From Methylobacterium sp. Leaf108 (GTDB lineage: Bacteria; Pseudomonadota; Alphaproteobacteria; Rhizobiales; Beijerinckiaceae), in the NCBI RefSeq assembly GCF_001423265.1, contig NZ_LMND01000007.1, forward strand, positions 1-64,000: a DNA stretch of 64,000 nucleotides, given 5' to 3'. Every line of letters starts with the position of its first letter. Position 1 is the first letter of the stretch. Positions 29,909 through 38,860 of the stretch are shown piece after piece. Under the pieces are notes generated by a model. It made no database searches. It worked only from the letters and a program-made list of their open reading frames with translations, and had not been told where the DNA came from. A program made the translations under genes and the position numbers.

Positions 29909-31374
29909 TGCTCGTCCTCGATCACGACCGGGCCGGCGGCTACTGGGGCGCCGTCTACGTCTTCACCGCCATCAAGGGATTGCAGGTCGTCATCGACGGC
30001 CCCGTCGGCTGCGAGAACCTGCCCGTCACCTCGGTGCTGCACTACACCGACGCGCTGCCGCCGCACGAACTGCCCATCGTCGTCACGGGGCTGGCCGAGG
30101 AAGAACTCGGCCGCCACGGCACCGAGGGCGCGATGAAGCGGGCCCATGCCACCCTCGACCCGGGCATGCCGAGCGTGGTCGTCACCGGCTCGATCGCCGA
30201 GATGATCGGCGGCGGCGTGACGCCCGAGGGCACCAACATCCAGCGGTTCCTGCCGCGCACCATCGACGAGGACCAGTGGCAGACCGCCGACCGGGCGATG
30301 TCCTGGCTCTGGCAGGAGTACGGCGCCAGGAAGTTCGCCAAGAAGGGCATTCCCGCACGGCCCGCCCGCAAGGACGGCGAGAAGCCGCGGGTCAACATCA
30401 TCGGCCCGGCCTACGGCACCTTCAACATGCCCTCCGACCTCGCCGAGATCCGCCGCCTCGTCGAGGGCATCGGCGCCGAGGTGAACCTGGCCTTCCCGCT
30501 CGGATCGCACCTGGCCGACGTGCCCAAGCTCGTGAACGCGGACGCCAACATCTGCCTCTACCGCGAGTTCGGCCGCCTGCTGTGCGAGGCCCTGGAGCGC
30601 CCCTACCTGCAGGCGCCCATCGGCATCCACGCCACCACCAAGTTCCTGCGCAAGCTCGGCGAGATCCTGGGGGTGGACCCCGAGCCGTTCATCGAGCGCG
30701 AGAAGCACACCACCATCAAGCCGGTGTGGGACCTGTGGCGGTCGGTGACCCAGGACTTCTTCGGCACGGCGAGCTTCGGCATCGTCGCCTCCGAGACCTA
30801 CGCCAGGGGCGTGCGCCGCTTCCTCGAGGACGAGATGGGGCTGCCCTGCACCTTCGCGGTCTCGCGGCTGGCCGGCGCCAAGACCGACAACGCGGCGGTG
30901 CGCGAGCTCATCGCCACCAACCCGCCGCTGGTGCTGTTCGGCTCGTTCAACGAGCGCATGTACGCGGCCGAGAGCGGCTGCCGGGCGGTGTTCGTGCCGG
31001 CCTCCTTCCCCGGCGCCATCATCCGGCGCCACACCGGCACGCCGTTCATGGGCTTCTCCGGGGCGACCTACCTCGTCCAGGAGGTCTGCAACGCCCTGTT
31101 CGACATGCTCTTCCACATCATCCCCCTCGCCCGCGACATGGATGCGGTCGAGGCGACCCCGGCCCGGCTCCACCGCGAGCTGCCCTGGGACGACGAGGCC
31201 CGCACGCTGCTCGACGACTTCGTCGAGCGCCAGCCGGTCCTGGTGCGGATCTCCATGGCCAAGCGCCTGCGCGACGCCGCCGAACGCGGCGCCCGCGGCG
31301 AGGGGCTCGAACGGGTCGCCGAGACCCACGTCGCCCGCGCGCACGACGGGCTCAAGCAGGGAGTCGCCGCATGA
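29908..31374 (+). CDS. bchZ: chlorophyllide a reductase subunit BchZ
   Basis: A 488-residue partner of BchY. It opens [19 protein letters not shown], carries Cys36 in [25 protein letters not shown] (the cluster-ligand region), and ends with the helical domain [16 protein letters not shown]. The start is set by TGATG overlap with bchY. The last codons overlap an ATG at 31371 that opens a longer form of the pufQ frame. Confidence 0.97.
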   Translation: MLVLDHDRAGGYWGAVYVFTAIKGLQVVIDGPVGCENLPVTSVLHYTDALPPHELPIVVTGLAEEELGRHGTEGAMKRAHATLDPGMPSVVVTGSIAEMIGGGVTPEGTNIQRFLPRTIDEDQWQTADRAMSWLWQEYGARKFAKKGIPARPARKDGEKPRVNIIGPAYGTFNMPSDLAEIRRLVEGIGAEVNLAFPLGSHLADVPKLVNADANICLYREFGRLLCEALERPYLQAPIGIHATTKFLRKLGEILGVDPEPFIEREKHTTIKPVWDLWRSVTQDFFGTASFGIVASETYARGVRRFLEDEMGLPCTFAVSRLAGAKTDNAAVRELIATNPPLVLFGSFNERMYAAESGCRAVFVPASFPGAIIRRHTGTPFMGFSGATYLVQEVCNALFDMLFHIIPLARDMDAVEATPARLHRELPWDDEARTLLDDFVERQPVLVRISMAKRLRDAAERGARGEGLERVAETHVARAHDGLKQGVAA

Positions 31375-31472
31375 CCGCGTCCGCCGCACCCGCGCACACC
31401 CCTCCATCCGCTTTCCCGCACACAGCATTCCCGGCGCCGCGCACCGCGTCCCGCGAACAGGAGCCCCACGTC

Positions 31473-31697
31473 ATGCAACGCACGCTCAACCCGATGTCGT
31501 CGCGCCAGCACCAGGACGAAATTCAGTTCCGGGTCATCCTGGCCGCGACCTACCCGTTCTTCCTGATCGCGGCCGTGGCCCAGCGCCTGGCGCCTGGCGC
31601 ATCCGACGCGCGCCGCCTGCCCGCCCAGCGCCGCTCGGTCTTCGCCGAAGCCAAGGCCATGGCGGTCCAAGCGATTCCCTTCGCCTTCATGGGCTGA
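31473..31697 (+). CDS. pufQ: PufQ-like membrane protein
   Basis: A 74-residue protein between bchZ and pufB, exactly where pufQ sits in Rhodobacter. It has a charged N-terminus (MSSRQHQDEIQFR), one membrane span (VILAATYPFFLIAAVAQRL), and a C-terminal part RSVFAEAKAMAVQAIPFAFM. That part lines up in pattern with the PufQ tail (xxRALSEANVITPMIF). PufQ is needed for bacteriochlorophyll delivery and synthesis around the antenna complexes. I chose the ATG at 31473 because CAGGAG lies 9 nt upstream and the length then equals that of known PufQ. An earlier ATG at 31371, overlapping the bchZ stop, would add 34 low-complexity residues. Confidence 0.75.
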   Translation: MQRTLNPMSSRQHQDEIQFRVILAATYPFFLIAAVAQRLAPGASDARRLPAQRRSVFAEAKAMAVQAIPFAFMG

Positions 31698-31814
31698 CGC
31701 GGCCGTCCCGGCCGCCTCCATCGAAGGATCCCCCATCCGCCGGGCCGCACTCTGGTCCCGGCGATACCCGCCGCACCGCATCGGCGCGGCTTGTCAGAGC
31801 GGAGGCTCACAGCA

Positions 31815-32045
31815 ATGGCAAATGGAATAGTCGAAAAACCGAGCAGCCTGTCCGGGCTGACGGAGCCGGAAGCCAAGGAGTTCCACGCGATCTTCTTGAC
31901 GAGCTTCATCATCTTCACGGCGGTCGCCGTGGTCGCGCACATCCTCGTCTGGATGTGGCGTCCGTGGCTGCCCGGCCCCAAGGGCTACGCCGCCCTCGAT
32001 ACCGTCACGAGCGCCGCGCACGGCCTCGTCTCGCTGATCTCGTAA
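31815..32045 (+). CDS. pufB: light-harvesting 1 beta subunit PufB
   Basis: A 76-residue antenna polypeptide. Its core [16 protein letters not shown] and [11 protein letters not shown] holds His24 and the bacteriochlorophyll ligand His42, with the usual 18-residue spacing, in one membrane helix. GGAGG precedes the ATG by 9 nt. LH1 beta chains commonly stop soon after RPW; here about 25 more residues follow ([23 protein letters not shown]), with the pattern of an extra short helix. pufA starts 13 nt later. Confidence 0.96.
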   Translation: MANGIVEKPSSLSGLTEPEAKEFHAIFLTSFIIFTAVAVVAHILVWMWRPWLPGPKGYAALDTVTSAAHGLVSLIS

Positions 32046-32058
32046 GGAGGAGCACACC

Positions 32059-32244
32059 ATGCACAAGGTTTGGCTTCTTTTCGATCCCCGCCGGACACTG
32101 GTGGCCCTGTTCACCTTCCTGTTCATCCTGGCGCTGCTGATCCACTTCATCTTGCTCAGCACCGACCGGTTCAACTGGCTGGAAGGCCCCAAGGCCCAGA
32201 AGGCGGCGCACGCGCTGTCCATCGTCGCCCCGACTCCGACCTGA
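32059..32244 (+). CDS. pufA: light-harvesting 1 alpha subunit PufA
   Basis: A 61-residue antenna polypeptide with the amphipathic N-terminus [14 protein letters not shown], then one membrane span with bacteriochlorophyll ligand His29 ([17 protein letters not shown]). Together with PufB it forms the LH1 ring around the reaction centre. AGGAGG lies 9 nt before the ATG. Hairpins follow before pufL. Confidence 0.97.
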   Translation: MHKVWLLFDPRRTLVALFTFLFILALLIHFILLSTDRFNWLEGPKAQKAAHALSIVAPTPT

Positions 32245-32258
32245 TCGGATCACCCTCG

Positions 32259-32362
32259 CGCGTCCGGGCCGGTTCGCCGTCCGGACGTGCCGACCTCCCA
32301 TCCCCTCATCGATGGGCCTGCCTCGGGCGGGGCGCCGACACTCCGTCGGCCCCGCCCGAGGC
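32259..32362 (+). promoter_or_regulatory. pufA-pufL intercistronic hairpins (mRNA stabiliser)
   Basis: Two stem-loops occupy the 176-bp gap. The first has CGTCCGG (32261-32267) against CCGGACG (32281-32287). The second is much stronger: GCCTCGGGCGGGGC (32320-32333) against GCCCCGCCCGAGGC (32349-32362). No T run follows, so it is not an intrinsic terminator. In Rhodobacter the equivalent hairpins protect pufBA mRNA from 3' decay and so give many LH1 subunits per reaction centre; the same role is inferred here. Confidence 0.8.
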
Positions 32363-32420
32363 GTCCCATGCCGGCGCCGCAGTCCCATAGCGCGCCGGAA
32401 ACCAAGTCGAGGTCTCCGCC

Positions 32421-33245
32421 ATGGCGATGCTGAGTTTCGAACGAAAATACCGGGTCCGCGGCGGCACCCTCGTCGGCGGCGACCTGTTCGATTTCTGGGT
32501 CGGGCCGTTCTACGTCGGCTTCTTCGGTGTCACGACGCTGTTCTTCTCGGTGCTGGGCACCGCGCTGATCGTCTACGGCGCCGCCCTGGGACCGACCTGG
32601 AACATCTGGCAGATCAACATCGCGCCCCCCGACCTGAAGTACGGGTTGGCGCTGGCCCCGCTCAAGGAGGGCGGGCTCTGGCAGATCATCACCTTCTGTG
32701 CCGTGGGCTCGTTCGTGTCCTGGGCCCTGCGCGAGGTCGAGATCTGCCGCAAGCTCGGCATCGGCTACCACGTGCCGTTCGCCTTCGCGGTGGCGATCTT
32801 CGCCTACGTGGCGCTGGTGGTGATCCGGCCGTTCCTGATGGGCGCCTGGGGCCACGGCTTCCCCTACGGCATCCTCAGCCACCTCGATTGGGTGTCGAAC
32901 ACCGGCTACCAGTACCTGCACTTCCACTACAATCCGGCCCACATGCTGGCGGTGTCGTTCTTCTTCACGACGACCTTCGCCCTGTCGCTCCACGGCTCGC
33001 TCATCCTCTCGGCCACCAACCCCGGCAAGGGCCAGGTGGTGAAGACCCCCGAGCACGAGGACACCTTCTTCCGCGACACCATCGGCTACTCGATCGGCAC
33101 GCTGGGCATCCACCGCCTCGGCCTGTTCCTCGCGCTCTCGGCGGGCTTCTGGAGCGCCGTGTGCATCATCATCAGCGGACCCTTCTGGACCCAGGGCTGG
33201 CCGGAATGGTGGGGCTGGTGGCTCAATCTCCCGGTCTGGCGCTGA
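32421..33245 (+). CDS. pufL: photosynthetic reaction centre L subunit PufL
   Basis: A 274-residue five-helix membrane protein. Counting Met as 1, the ligands fall at His174 (special-pair bacteriochlorophyll, NPAHML), and His191 and His231 (non-haem iron; LHGSL and GIHRL), one more than the Rhodobacter numbers that omit Met. It begins [20 protein letters not shown] as in the family. pufM follows after 24 bp. Confidence 0.99.
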   Translation: MAMLSFERKYRVRGGTLVGGDLFDFWVGPFYVGFFGVTTLFFSVLGTALIVYGAALGPTWNIWQINIAPPDLKYGLALAPLKEGGLWQIITFCAVGSFVSWALREVEICRKLGIGYHVPFAFAVAIFAYVALVVIRPFLMGAWGHGFPYGILSHLDWVSNTGYQYLHFHYNPAHMLAVSFFFTTTFALSLHGSLILSATNPGKGQVVKTPEHEDTFFRDTIGYSIGTLGIHRLGLFLALSAGFWSAVCIIISGPFWTQGWPEWWGWWLNLPVWR

Positions 33246-33269
33246 CGAGCGGAAAGGGAAACACCCGCC

Positions 33270-34247
33270 ATGGCATATTACCAGAACATCTTCACAGCGG
33301 TGCAGGTCAGGCCGGTCGTCCCCGACCTCGGGGTTCCGGTGGACTCCGACAAGCGCTGGGGCAAGCCCTTCAACAGCTACCTGATGGGCCTCATCGGCAA
33401 CGCCCAGGTCGGGCCGATCTACGGGGGATACCTCGGTATCCTCTCCCTGGCCTGCGGTCTCATCGCCTTCGAGATCATCGGCCTCAACATGTGGGCCAGC
33501 GTGAACTGGGACCCGATCCAGTTCGTCCGCCAGCTGCCCTGGCTCGCCCTCGAGCCGCCCCTGCCCAGGCACGGCCTGCGGGTGCTGCCCCCGCTCAACG
33601 AAGGCGGCTGGTGGCTGATCGCCGGCTTCTTCCTCACCGCCTCGGTGATGCTGTGGTGGGTGCGCCTGTTCCGCCGCGCTCAGGCCCTGGGGCTGGGCTA
33701 CCACGTCCCCTGGGCCTTCGCCTCGGCGATCTGGCTCTACCTCGTCCTCGGCTTCATCCGGCCGGTGATGATGGGCTCCTGGAGCGAGGCGGTGCCCTTC
33801 GGCATCTTCCCGCACCTCGATTGGACCGCCGCCTTCTCGCTGCGCTACGGCAACCTCTTCTACAACCCGTTCCACATGCTCTCGATCGTCTTCCTCTACG
33901 GGTCGACGCTGCTGTTCGCCATGCACGGGGCGACCATCCTGGCGGTGAGCCGCTTCGGCGGCGAGCGTGAGATCGACCAGATCGTCGATCGCGGCACGGC
34001 CACCGAGCGCGCCGCCCTGTTCTGGCGCTGGACCATGGGCTTCAACGCCACCATGGAATCGATCCACCGCTGGGCCTGGTGGTTTGCCGTCCTCACCACC
34101 CTCACCGGCGGCATCGGCATCCTGCTCACCGGCACCGTCGTCGACAATTGGTACCTCTGGGCGGTCAAGCACGGCGTCGCGCCGAGCTATCCGGAAGTCT
34201 ACGCCCCGATCGTCGATCCCTTGAGCGCCACGGGGGCAGCCAAATGA
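33270..34247 (+). CDS. pufM: photosynthetic reaction centre M subunit PufM
   Basis: A 325-residue membrane protein. His202 (NPFHML) is the special-pair ligand, and His219 (AMHGA), Glu234 (GEREID) and His266 (SIHRW) bind the non-haem iron; all fall at the same numbers as in Rhodobacter. The C-terminal segment past the fifth helix ([16 protein letters not shown]...) is the type that contacts a bound tetraheme cytochrome. The stop overlaps the pufC start (ATGA). Confidence 0.99.
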   Translation: MAYYQNIFTAVQVRPVVPDLGVPVDSDKRWGKPFNSYLMGLIGNAQVGPIYGGYLGILSLACGLIAFEIIGLNMWASVNWDPIQFVRQLPWLALEPPLPRHGLRVLPPLNEGGWWLIAGFFLTASVMLWWVRLFRRAQALGLGYHVPWAFASAIWLYLVLGFIRPVMMGSWSEAVPFGIFPHLDWTAAFSLRYGNLFYNPFHMLSIVFLYGSTLLFAMHGATILAVSRFGGEREIDQIVDRGTATERAALFWRWTMGFNATMESIHRWAWWFAVLTTLTGGIGILLTGTVVDNWYLWAVKHGVAPSYPEVYAPIVDPLSATGAAK

Positions 34248-35359
34248 GAGTCTTCTTCACCGTCGTCGGGGCCGCGATCGCCTTCTTCCTCACGGTCGCG
34301 ATGTTCGGGACCGCCGGGTGGGACCGCCCGCCCCTCGTCACCAGCCAGAACGGCTATCGCGGCACCGCGATGGCCCAGGTCGAGACCAAGGCGGACGCCG
34401 CCGAGGTCAAGGCCGCCAACGTGGCGCCCGCCCCCGCCGATCCGGCGGAGCCGGGCGAGGAACTCGCCGGCAAGACCTACGAGAACGTCCAGGTCCTGCA
34501 GAACATCACCACCAACGAGTTCAACCGCCTGATGGCCTCGATGACGGAGTGGGTCTCCCCCGAACAGGGCTGCACCTACTGCCACAACACCGAGAACATG
34601 GCCGACGACAGCCTCTACCAGAAGAAGGTCGCCCGCCGGATGCTGCAGATGACCCAGCACATCAACAGCACCTGGAAGGACAAGCACGTGGGCGGCGCCG
34701 GCGTCACCTGCTACACTTGCCACCGCGGCCAGCCGGTGCCGGCCAACATCTGGTTCACCGACCCCGGCCCCAATGCCACCTCGGGCTTCGTACCCCGCAA
34801 CAACGGGCAGAACATGGCCTCGCCCTCGGTGGGCCTCGCCTCGCTGCCCTACGACACCCTGACCGAGTACTTCTCGACCAAGAACATCGACGAGACCGCG
34901 ATCCGCGTGAACGCCACCACGGCGCTGCCGACCTCGAAGGGCAAGCCGATCCAGGAGGCCGAGAAGACCTTCGGCCTGATGATCCACATGTCGCAGGGGT
35001 TGGGGGTCAACTGCACCTTCTGCCACAACACCCGGGCGGTCTCCGACTGGTCGCAGAGCACGCCCCAGCGCACCACCGCCTGGCACGGCATCCGGATGGT
35101 CCGGGACATCAACGGCGACTACATGGAGCCCTTGACCTCGACCTTCCCGGCCAACCGCCTCGGCGCCCTGGGCGACGTGCCCAAGGTGAACTGCACCACC
35201 TGCCACAACGGCGTCAGCAAGCCCCTCAACGGCGCCAACGTGATCGACGCCTACCCGGAACTCGCCGCACCGGTGGTGGCGGCGGCCGCGACCACCGAGC
35301 CGGCCCCCCCGGCACCGGCGCCCGCGGCACCGACCCCCGAGCAGAAGCCGCCGCAGTAG
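34244..35359 (+). CDS. pufC: tetraheme cytochrome subunit PufC of the reaction centre
   Basis: A 371-residue c-type cytochrome with four CxxCH haem sites at residues 110-114 (CTYCH), 156-160 (CYTCH), 257-261 (CTFCH) and 317-321 (CTTCH), two in each half, as in the duplicated family fold. It re-reduces the photo-oxidised special pair from the periplasmic side. The N-terminal helix ([20 protein letters not shown]) has no cysteine after it, so unlike the Blastochloris protein it cannot be a lipoprotein; it should be held by an uncut helix. The C-terminal 35 residues are Ala/Pro-rich. It is last in the operon and is followed by a terminator. Confidence 0.98.
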   Translation: MRVFFTVVGAAIAFFLTVAMFGTAGWDRPPLVTSQNGYRGTAMAQVETKADAAEVKAANVAPAPADPAEPGEELAGKTYENVQVLQNITTNEFNRLMASMTEWVSPEQGCTYCHNTENMADDSLYQKKVARRMLQMTQHINSTWKDKHVGGAGVTCYTCHRGQPVPANIWFTDPGPNATSGFVPRNNGQNMASPSVGLASLPYDTLTEYFSTKNIDETAIRVNATTALPTSKGKPIQEAEKTFGLMIHMSQGLGVNCTFCHNTRAVSDWSQSTPQRTTAWHGIRMVRDINGDYMEPLTSTFPANRLGALGDVPKVNCTTCHNGVSKPLNGANVIDAYPELAAPVVAAAATTEPAPPAPAPAAPTPEQKPPQ

Positions 35360-35392
35360 CCGCGCCCGGCCCAAGGCCCGCGACGACGACGA

Positions 35393-35424
35393 GGCCGCCG
35401 GACCCGAGGTCCGGCGGCCTTTCG
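35393..35424 (+). terminator. Rho-independent terminator of the puf operon
   Basis: GGCCGCCGGACC-CGA-GGTCCGGCGGCC is a perfect 12-bp stem followed by TTTCG, 34 nt after the pufC stop. The T run is short but the stem is very strong. Confidence 0.75.
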
Positions 35425-35490
35425 CGTTGGCGGGCGGAGCCGCCGGCCGAGCCCCGCCGCGCGTGCGGCGGATGCCGCCGACCGGTGACG

Positions 35491-35547
35491 GCCCAAGGCC
35501 CGAGACCCAAGACCCGACACCCGACACCCGACACCCAAAACTCACGG
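35491..35547 (+). repeat. 7-bp tandem repeats (ACCCGAC / ACCCAAG)
   Basis: A phased run of degenerate heptamers: CCCAAGG, CCCGAGA, CCCAAGA, then CCCGACA three times, CCCAAAA. It is non-coding and lies between two transcription units. Confidence 0.7.
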
Positions 35548-35725
35548 CCCACGGCCGGCGGCACGGGGGCGGCCCGGCCTAAGGTTGCGATGACGAATTT
35601 CTGCTATCGATCGGCGGTCCGATCGATTCGGCGGCTAACGTGTGTGACCAACGTCATATTCGTGATGCGGGCGGACGGTTAGGAACCGGTCGGACGAACG
35701 GACCAGCAGGGCGGGTGGGCGCAGC

Positions 35726-37474
35726 ATGAAGACGCGCGGATCGACGGAGATCGTCTCGGCCCTGGCCCGCTGCCGCGCGGCCTTCATCGGCGTCGGCGTG
35801 ATGAGCGGGCTCATCAACGTCCTGTATCTGACCGGCTCGTTCTTCATGCTCGAGGTCTACGACCGCGTGATCCCGAGCCGGAGCGTGCCGACCCTGGTCG
35901 GCCTCGTGGTCCTGGCCCTCGTCCTCTACGCCTTCCAGGGCGTCCTCGAGATGCTGCGCTCGCGCATCCTGGCCCGCGTCGGGGCCGCCCTCGACGAGGC
36001 CCTGAGCGCGCGGGTGTTCGACATCGTGGTGAGGGCGCCGCTCAAGGGGGCCGCCCCCGGCGACGGGCTACTGCCGCTGCGCGACCTCGACCAGCTGCGC
36101 GCCTTCCTCTCGGGCACCGGCCCCTCCGCCCTGTTCGACCTGCCGTGGATGCCGATCTACGTCGGCATCTGCTTCCTGTTCCATCCGCTGATCGGCGTCG
36201 CCGCGGTGGCCGGCGCCGCGATCCTGGCGGTCCTGACCTATCTCACCGACCGCTCGACGCGGGAGCCCTCGCAGACCTCGACCGCCCACGGCATGCGCCG
36301 CAACGGCCTGGCCGAAGCCGGCCGGCGCAACGCCGAGGTGCTGGCGGCGATGGGCATGCAGGGCCGGCTCGCCACCCGCTGGGGAGTCGCCAACCGCGAC
36401 TACATGGACTCGCAGCAGCAGGTCGCCGACGTGGCCGGCGGCTACGGCGCCGGCTCCAAGGTCTTCCGCATGGCGCTGCAGTCGGGGGTGCTGGCGCTGG
36501 GCGCCTGGCTCGTCATCAACAACCAGGCCTCGGCGGGCATCATCATCGCCTCCTCGATCCTGGTGGCCCGCTCCCTCGCCCCGGCCGAACTCGCCATCGC
36601 CAACTGGAAGGGGTTCGTGCAGGCCCGCCAGAGCTGGGCGCGGCTGTCGGACTTGTTCGCGCGCATCCCGGCCACCGGCCAGCCCCATTCCCTGCCGGCC
36701 CCGAGCCAGTCGGTCACCGTGGAGGGCGTCAGCATCGCCCCCCCCGGTGCCCAGCGCCTCGTGGTGCAGGACCTCAGTCTCGGCCTGAAGGCCGGGCAGG
36801 GCCTGGGCATCATCGGGCCGAGCGCATCGGGCAAGTCCTCGCTGGTGCGCGCCCTCGTCGGGGTGTGGCCGCCGCTGCGCGGCAAGGTCCGCATCGACGG
36901 GGCCGCCCTCGACCAGTGGTCGAGCGCGGACCTCGGGCCCCACATCGGCTTCCTGCCGCAGGAGGTCGAGCTGTTCGGCGGCACGGTCGCCGAGAACATC
37001 GCCCGCTTCGATCCCGACGCGTCCTCGGCCGACATCATCGCCGCGGCCAAGGCGGCGGGCGTCCACGACCTCATCCTGCGCCTGTCGGAGGGCTACGACA
37101 CCCGGCTCGGCGAGAACGGCGCCGGCCTCTCGGCGGGCCAGCGCCAGCGGGTCGGCCTCGCCCGCGCCCTCTACGGCGATCCCTTCCTCGTCGTCCTCGA
37201 CGAGCCCAACGCCAACCTCGACAACGAGGGCGAGAACGCCCTCACCCAGGCGATCCTCGGCGTGCGCCAGCGTGGCGGCATCTGCGTCGTCGTCGCCCAT
37301 CGCCCGAGCGCGCTCGCCGCCGTCGACCTGATCCTGATGATGGCCGACGGCCGCGCCCAGGCCTTCGGTCCCAAGGACGAGGTCCTGAAGCGCGTCCTGC
37401 GCACCGCGCCGGCGGAGGCGGCGGTGCCGCGGGCGGCCACCCCCGGTGCCGTGACGCTGCAGGAAAGCGCCTGA
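35726..37474 (+). CDS. type I secretion ABC transporter, permease/ATPase (PrtD/PrsD/HlyB type)
   Basis: A 582-residue half-transporter: an N-terminal membrane domain of about six helices (residues 20-310; starts GVGVMSGLINVLYLTGSFFMLEVYDRVI), then an ABC domain with Walker A IGPSASGKSS, signature LSAGQRQR, Walker B FLVVLDEPNANLD and the H-loop VVAHRP. No N-terminal C39 peptidase-like domain is present, as in PrtD/PrsD. It exports an unfolded protein through HlyD and TolC. No RTX-repeat substrate or TolC gene is adjacent. Confidence 0.93.
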   Translation: MKTRGSTEIVSALARCRAAFIGVGVMSGLINVLYLTGSFFMLEVYDRVIPSRSVPTLVGLVVLALVLYAFQGVLEMLRSRILARVGAALDEALSARVFDIVVRAPLKGAAPGDGLLPLRDLDQLRAFLSGTGPSALFDLPWMPIYVGICFLFHPLIGVAAVAGAAILAVLTYLTDRSTREPSQTSTAHGMRRNGLAEAGRRNAEVLAAMGMQGRLATRWGVANRDYMDSQQQVADVAGGYGAGSKVFRMALQSGVLALGAWLVINNQASAGIIIASSILVARSLAPAELAIANWKGFVQARQSWARLSDLFARIPATGQPHSLPAPSQSVTVEGVSIAPPGAQRLVVQDLSLGLKAGQGLGIIGPSASGKSSLVRALVGVWPPLRGKVRIDGAALDQWSSADLGPHIGFLPQEVELFGGTVAENIARFDPDASSADIIAAAKAAGVHDLILRLSEGYDTRLGENGAGLSAGQRQRVGLARALYGDPFLVVLDEPNANLDNEGENALTQAILGVRQRGGICVVVAHRPSALAAVDLILMMADGRAQAFGPKDEVLKRVLRTAPAEAAVPRAATPGAVTLQESA

Positions 37475-37497
37475 CCCTTTTCGAGAGAGCGCCCCCC

Positions 37498-38850
37498 ATG
37501 ACCGCCGCCGTCCAGACCGTCGCCTTTTCCCCCGTCGCGCCGGCGCTGCCGCGGGACGCCGCCCACGGCTCGATCCGCCGTCACCTCGCCCTGGCGGTGG
37601 GCCTGAGCGTCGCCCTCGTGGTCGGCGTCGGCGGCTGGGCCACCTTCACGATGATCTCGGGCGCGGTGATCGCGCCGGGCCAGCTCGTGGTCGAATCCGA
37701 CGTCAAGAAGGTGCAGCACCCCACCGGCGGCGTCGTCGGCGAACTGCGGGTGCGCGACGGCGCCAGGGTCAAGGCCGGCGACATCCTGATCCGCCTCGAC
37801 GAGACCCAGACGCGGGCCAACCTCGACATCGTCCGCAAGGCCCTCGACGAGCTCTCCGCCCGCCGCGCCCGCGGCGAGGCCGAGCGCGACGGGGCCGCCG
37901 CCGTGACCTTCCCGCCCGAGCTCGTCGCCCGCAAGGACACGGACCCGTCCGTCGCCCATCTGATCGAGGGCGAGGGCCGGCTGTTCGCCGCGAGGGTGGC
38001 CGGGCGCGAGGGACAGAAGTCGCAGCTGCGCGAGCGGGTCGCCCAGCTGCGCCAGGAGATCAACGGGCTCACCGAGCAGGCCGCCGCCAAGGAACGCGAG
38101 ATCGCCCTCATCGGCGGCGAACTCACCGGCGTGCGCGAGCTCTTCGCCAAGAACCTGGTCTCCCTGGCCCGCGTCAACGCCCTGGAGCGCGACGGCGCCC
38201 GCCTCGTGGGCGAGCGCGGCCAGCTCGTGGCCTCGATCGCCTCGGCCAAGGGCAAGATCGCCGAGACGGAGCTGCAGATCATCCAGATCGACACCGACAT
38301 GCGCAGCGAGGTCGGCAAGGACATGGCCGAGATCCGCGGGCGCTGGTCGGAATACGTCGAGAAGAAGGTCGCGGCCGAGGACCAGCTCAAGCGCGTCGAC
38401 ATGCGCGCCCCCCAGGACGGCACGGTCCATCAGATGACCGTCCACACCATCGGCGGCCTCGTGACCCCGAGCGAGCCGGCGATGCTGATCGTGCCGGAGG
38501 CCGACCAGCTCGCCGTGGAGGTCCGCATCCAGCCCCAGGACATCGACAACGTCCGCCTGGGCCAGGCGGCGGTCCTGCGCTTTGCCGCCTTCAACCAGCA
38601 CGTCACGCCGGAGATCAACGGCATCGTCAGCCGGGTCTCGGCCGACGTCACCCAGGACCAGAAGACCGGCCTGACCTTCTACACCGCCCGCATCGCGATT
38701 CCCGAGGACCAGAAGGCGCGCCTGGGCAAGGTCCGCCTCGTGCCGGGCATGCCGGTGGAATCCTTCATGCAGCTCGGCGACCGCTCGGTGCTGTCGTATC
38801 TGACGAAACCGCTGGCCGATCAGGTCGCCAAGGCCTGGCGCGAGCGCTGA
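37498..38850 (+). CDS. type I secretion membrane-fusion protein (HlyD family)
   Basis: A 450-residue periplasmic adaptor with one N-terminal membrane helix (about 30-55, LALAVGLSVALVVGVGGWATF), a beta-barrel/lipoyl start (VIAPGQLVVESDVKKVQHPTGG), and a long coiled coil (about 115-320, rich in Glu/Arg/Gln heptads). The returning lipoyl half is MRAPQDGTVHQMTVHTIGGLV, followed by the beta-barrel. It starts 23 nt after the ABC gene, which it serves. Confidence 0.93.
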   Translation: MTAAVQTVAFSPVAPALPRDAAHGSIRRHLALAVGLSVALVVGVGGWATFTMISGAVIAPGQLVVESDVKKVQHPTGGVVGELRVRDGARVKAGDILIRLDETQTRANLDIVRKALDELSARRARGEAERDGAAAVTFPPELVARKDTDPSVAHLIEGEGRLFAARVAGREGQKSQLRERVAQLRQEINGLTEQAAAKEREIALIGGELTGVRELFAKNLVSLARVNALERDGARLVGERGQLVASIASAKGKIAETELQIIQIDTDMRSEVGKDMAEIRGRWSEYVEKKVAAEDQLKRVDMRAPQDGTVHQMTVHTIGGLVTPSEPAMLIVPEADQLAVEVRIQPQDIDNVRLGQAAVLRFAAFNQHVTPEINGIVSRVSADVTQDQKTGLTFYTARIAIPEDQKARLGKVRLVPGMPVESFMQLGDRSVLSYLTKPLADQVAKAWRER

Positions 38851-38860
38851 GGGACGTCCC

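Larger units (their letters stand above)
35360..35725. other. intergenic region between pufC and the secretion genes
   Basis: 366 bases without a gene. It contains the pufC terminator (35393-35424), a run of 7-bp repeats (35491-35547) and a CGATCGGCGGTCCGATCG palindrome near 35609. The promoter for the type I secretion genes should lie in the last 150 bases, which are locally less GC-rich (GTGTGTGACCAACGTCATATTCGTG), but I cannot fix its boxes. Confidence 0.5.

Noticed and set aside
28304..31428. Open frames of 526 and 587 codons antisense to bchY and bchZ
   Set aside because: These are shadows of strongly conserved BchY/BchZ; no ribosome sites and no domain.
31371..31472. Longer start for pufQ overlapping the bchZ stop (ATGA)
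   Set aside because: The overlap is attractive, but the extra 34 residues are low-complexity and the ATG at 31473 has the better ribosome site and gives the length of known PufQ. Kept only as an alternative.
35491..35547. CRISPR-like repeat array
   Set aside because: The units are 7 bp and contiguous with no spacers; there are no cas genes in the window.
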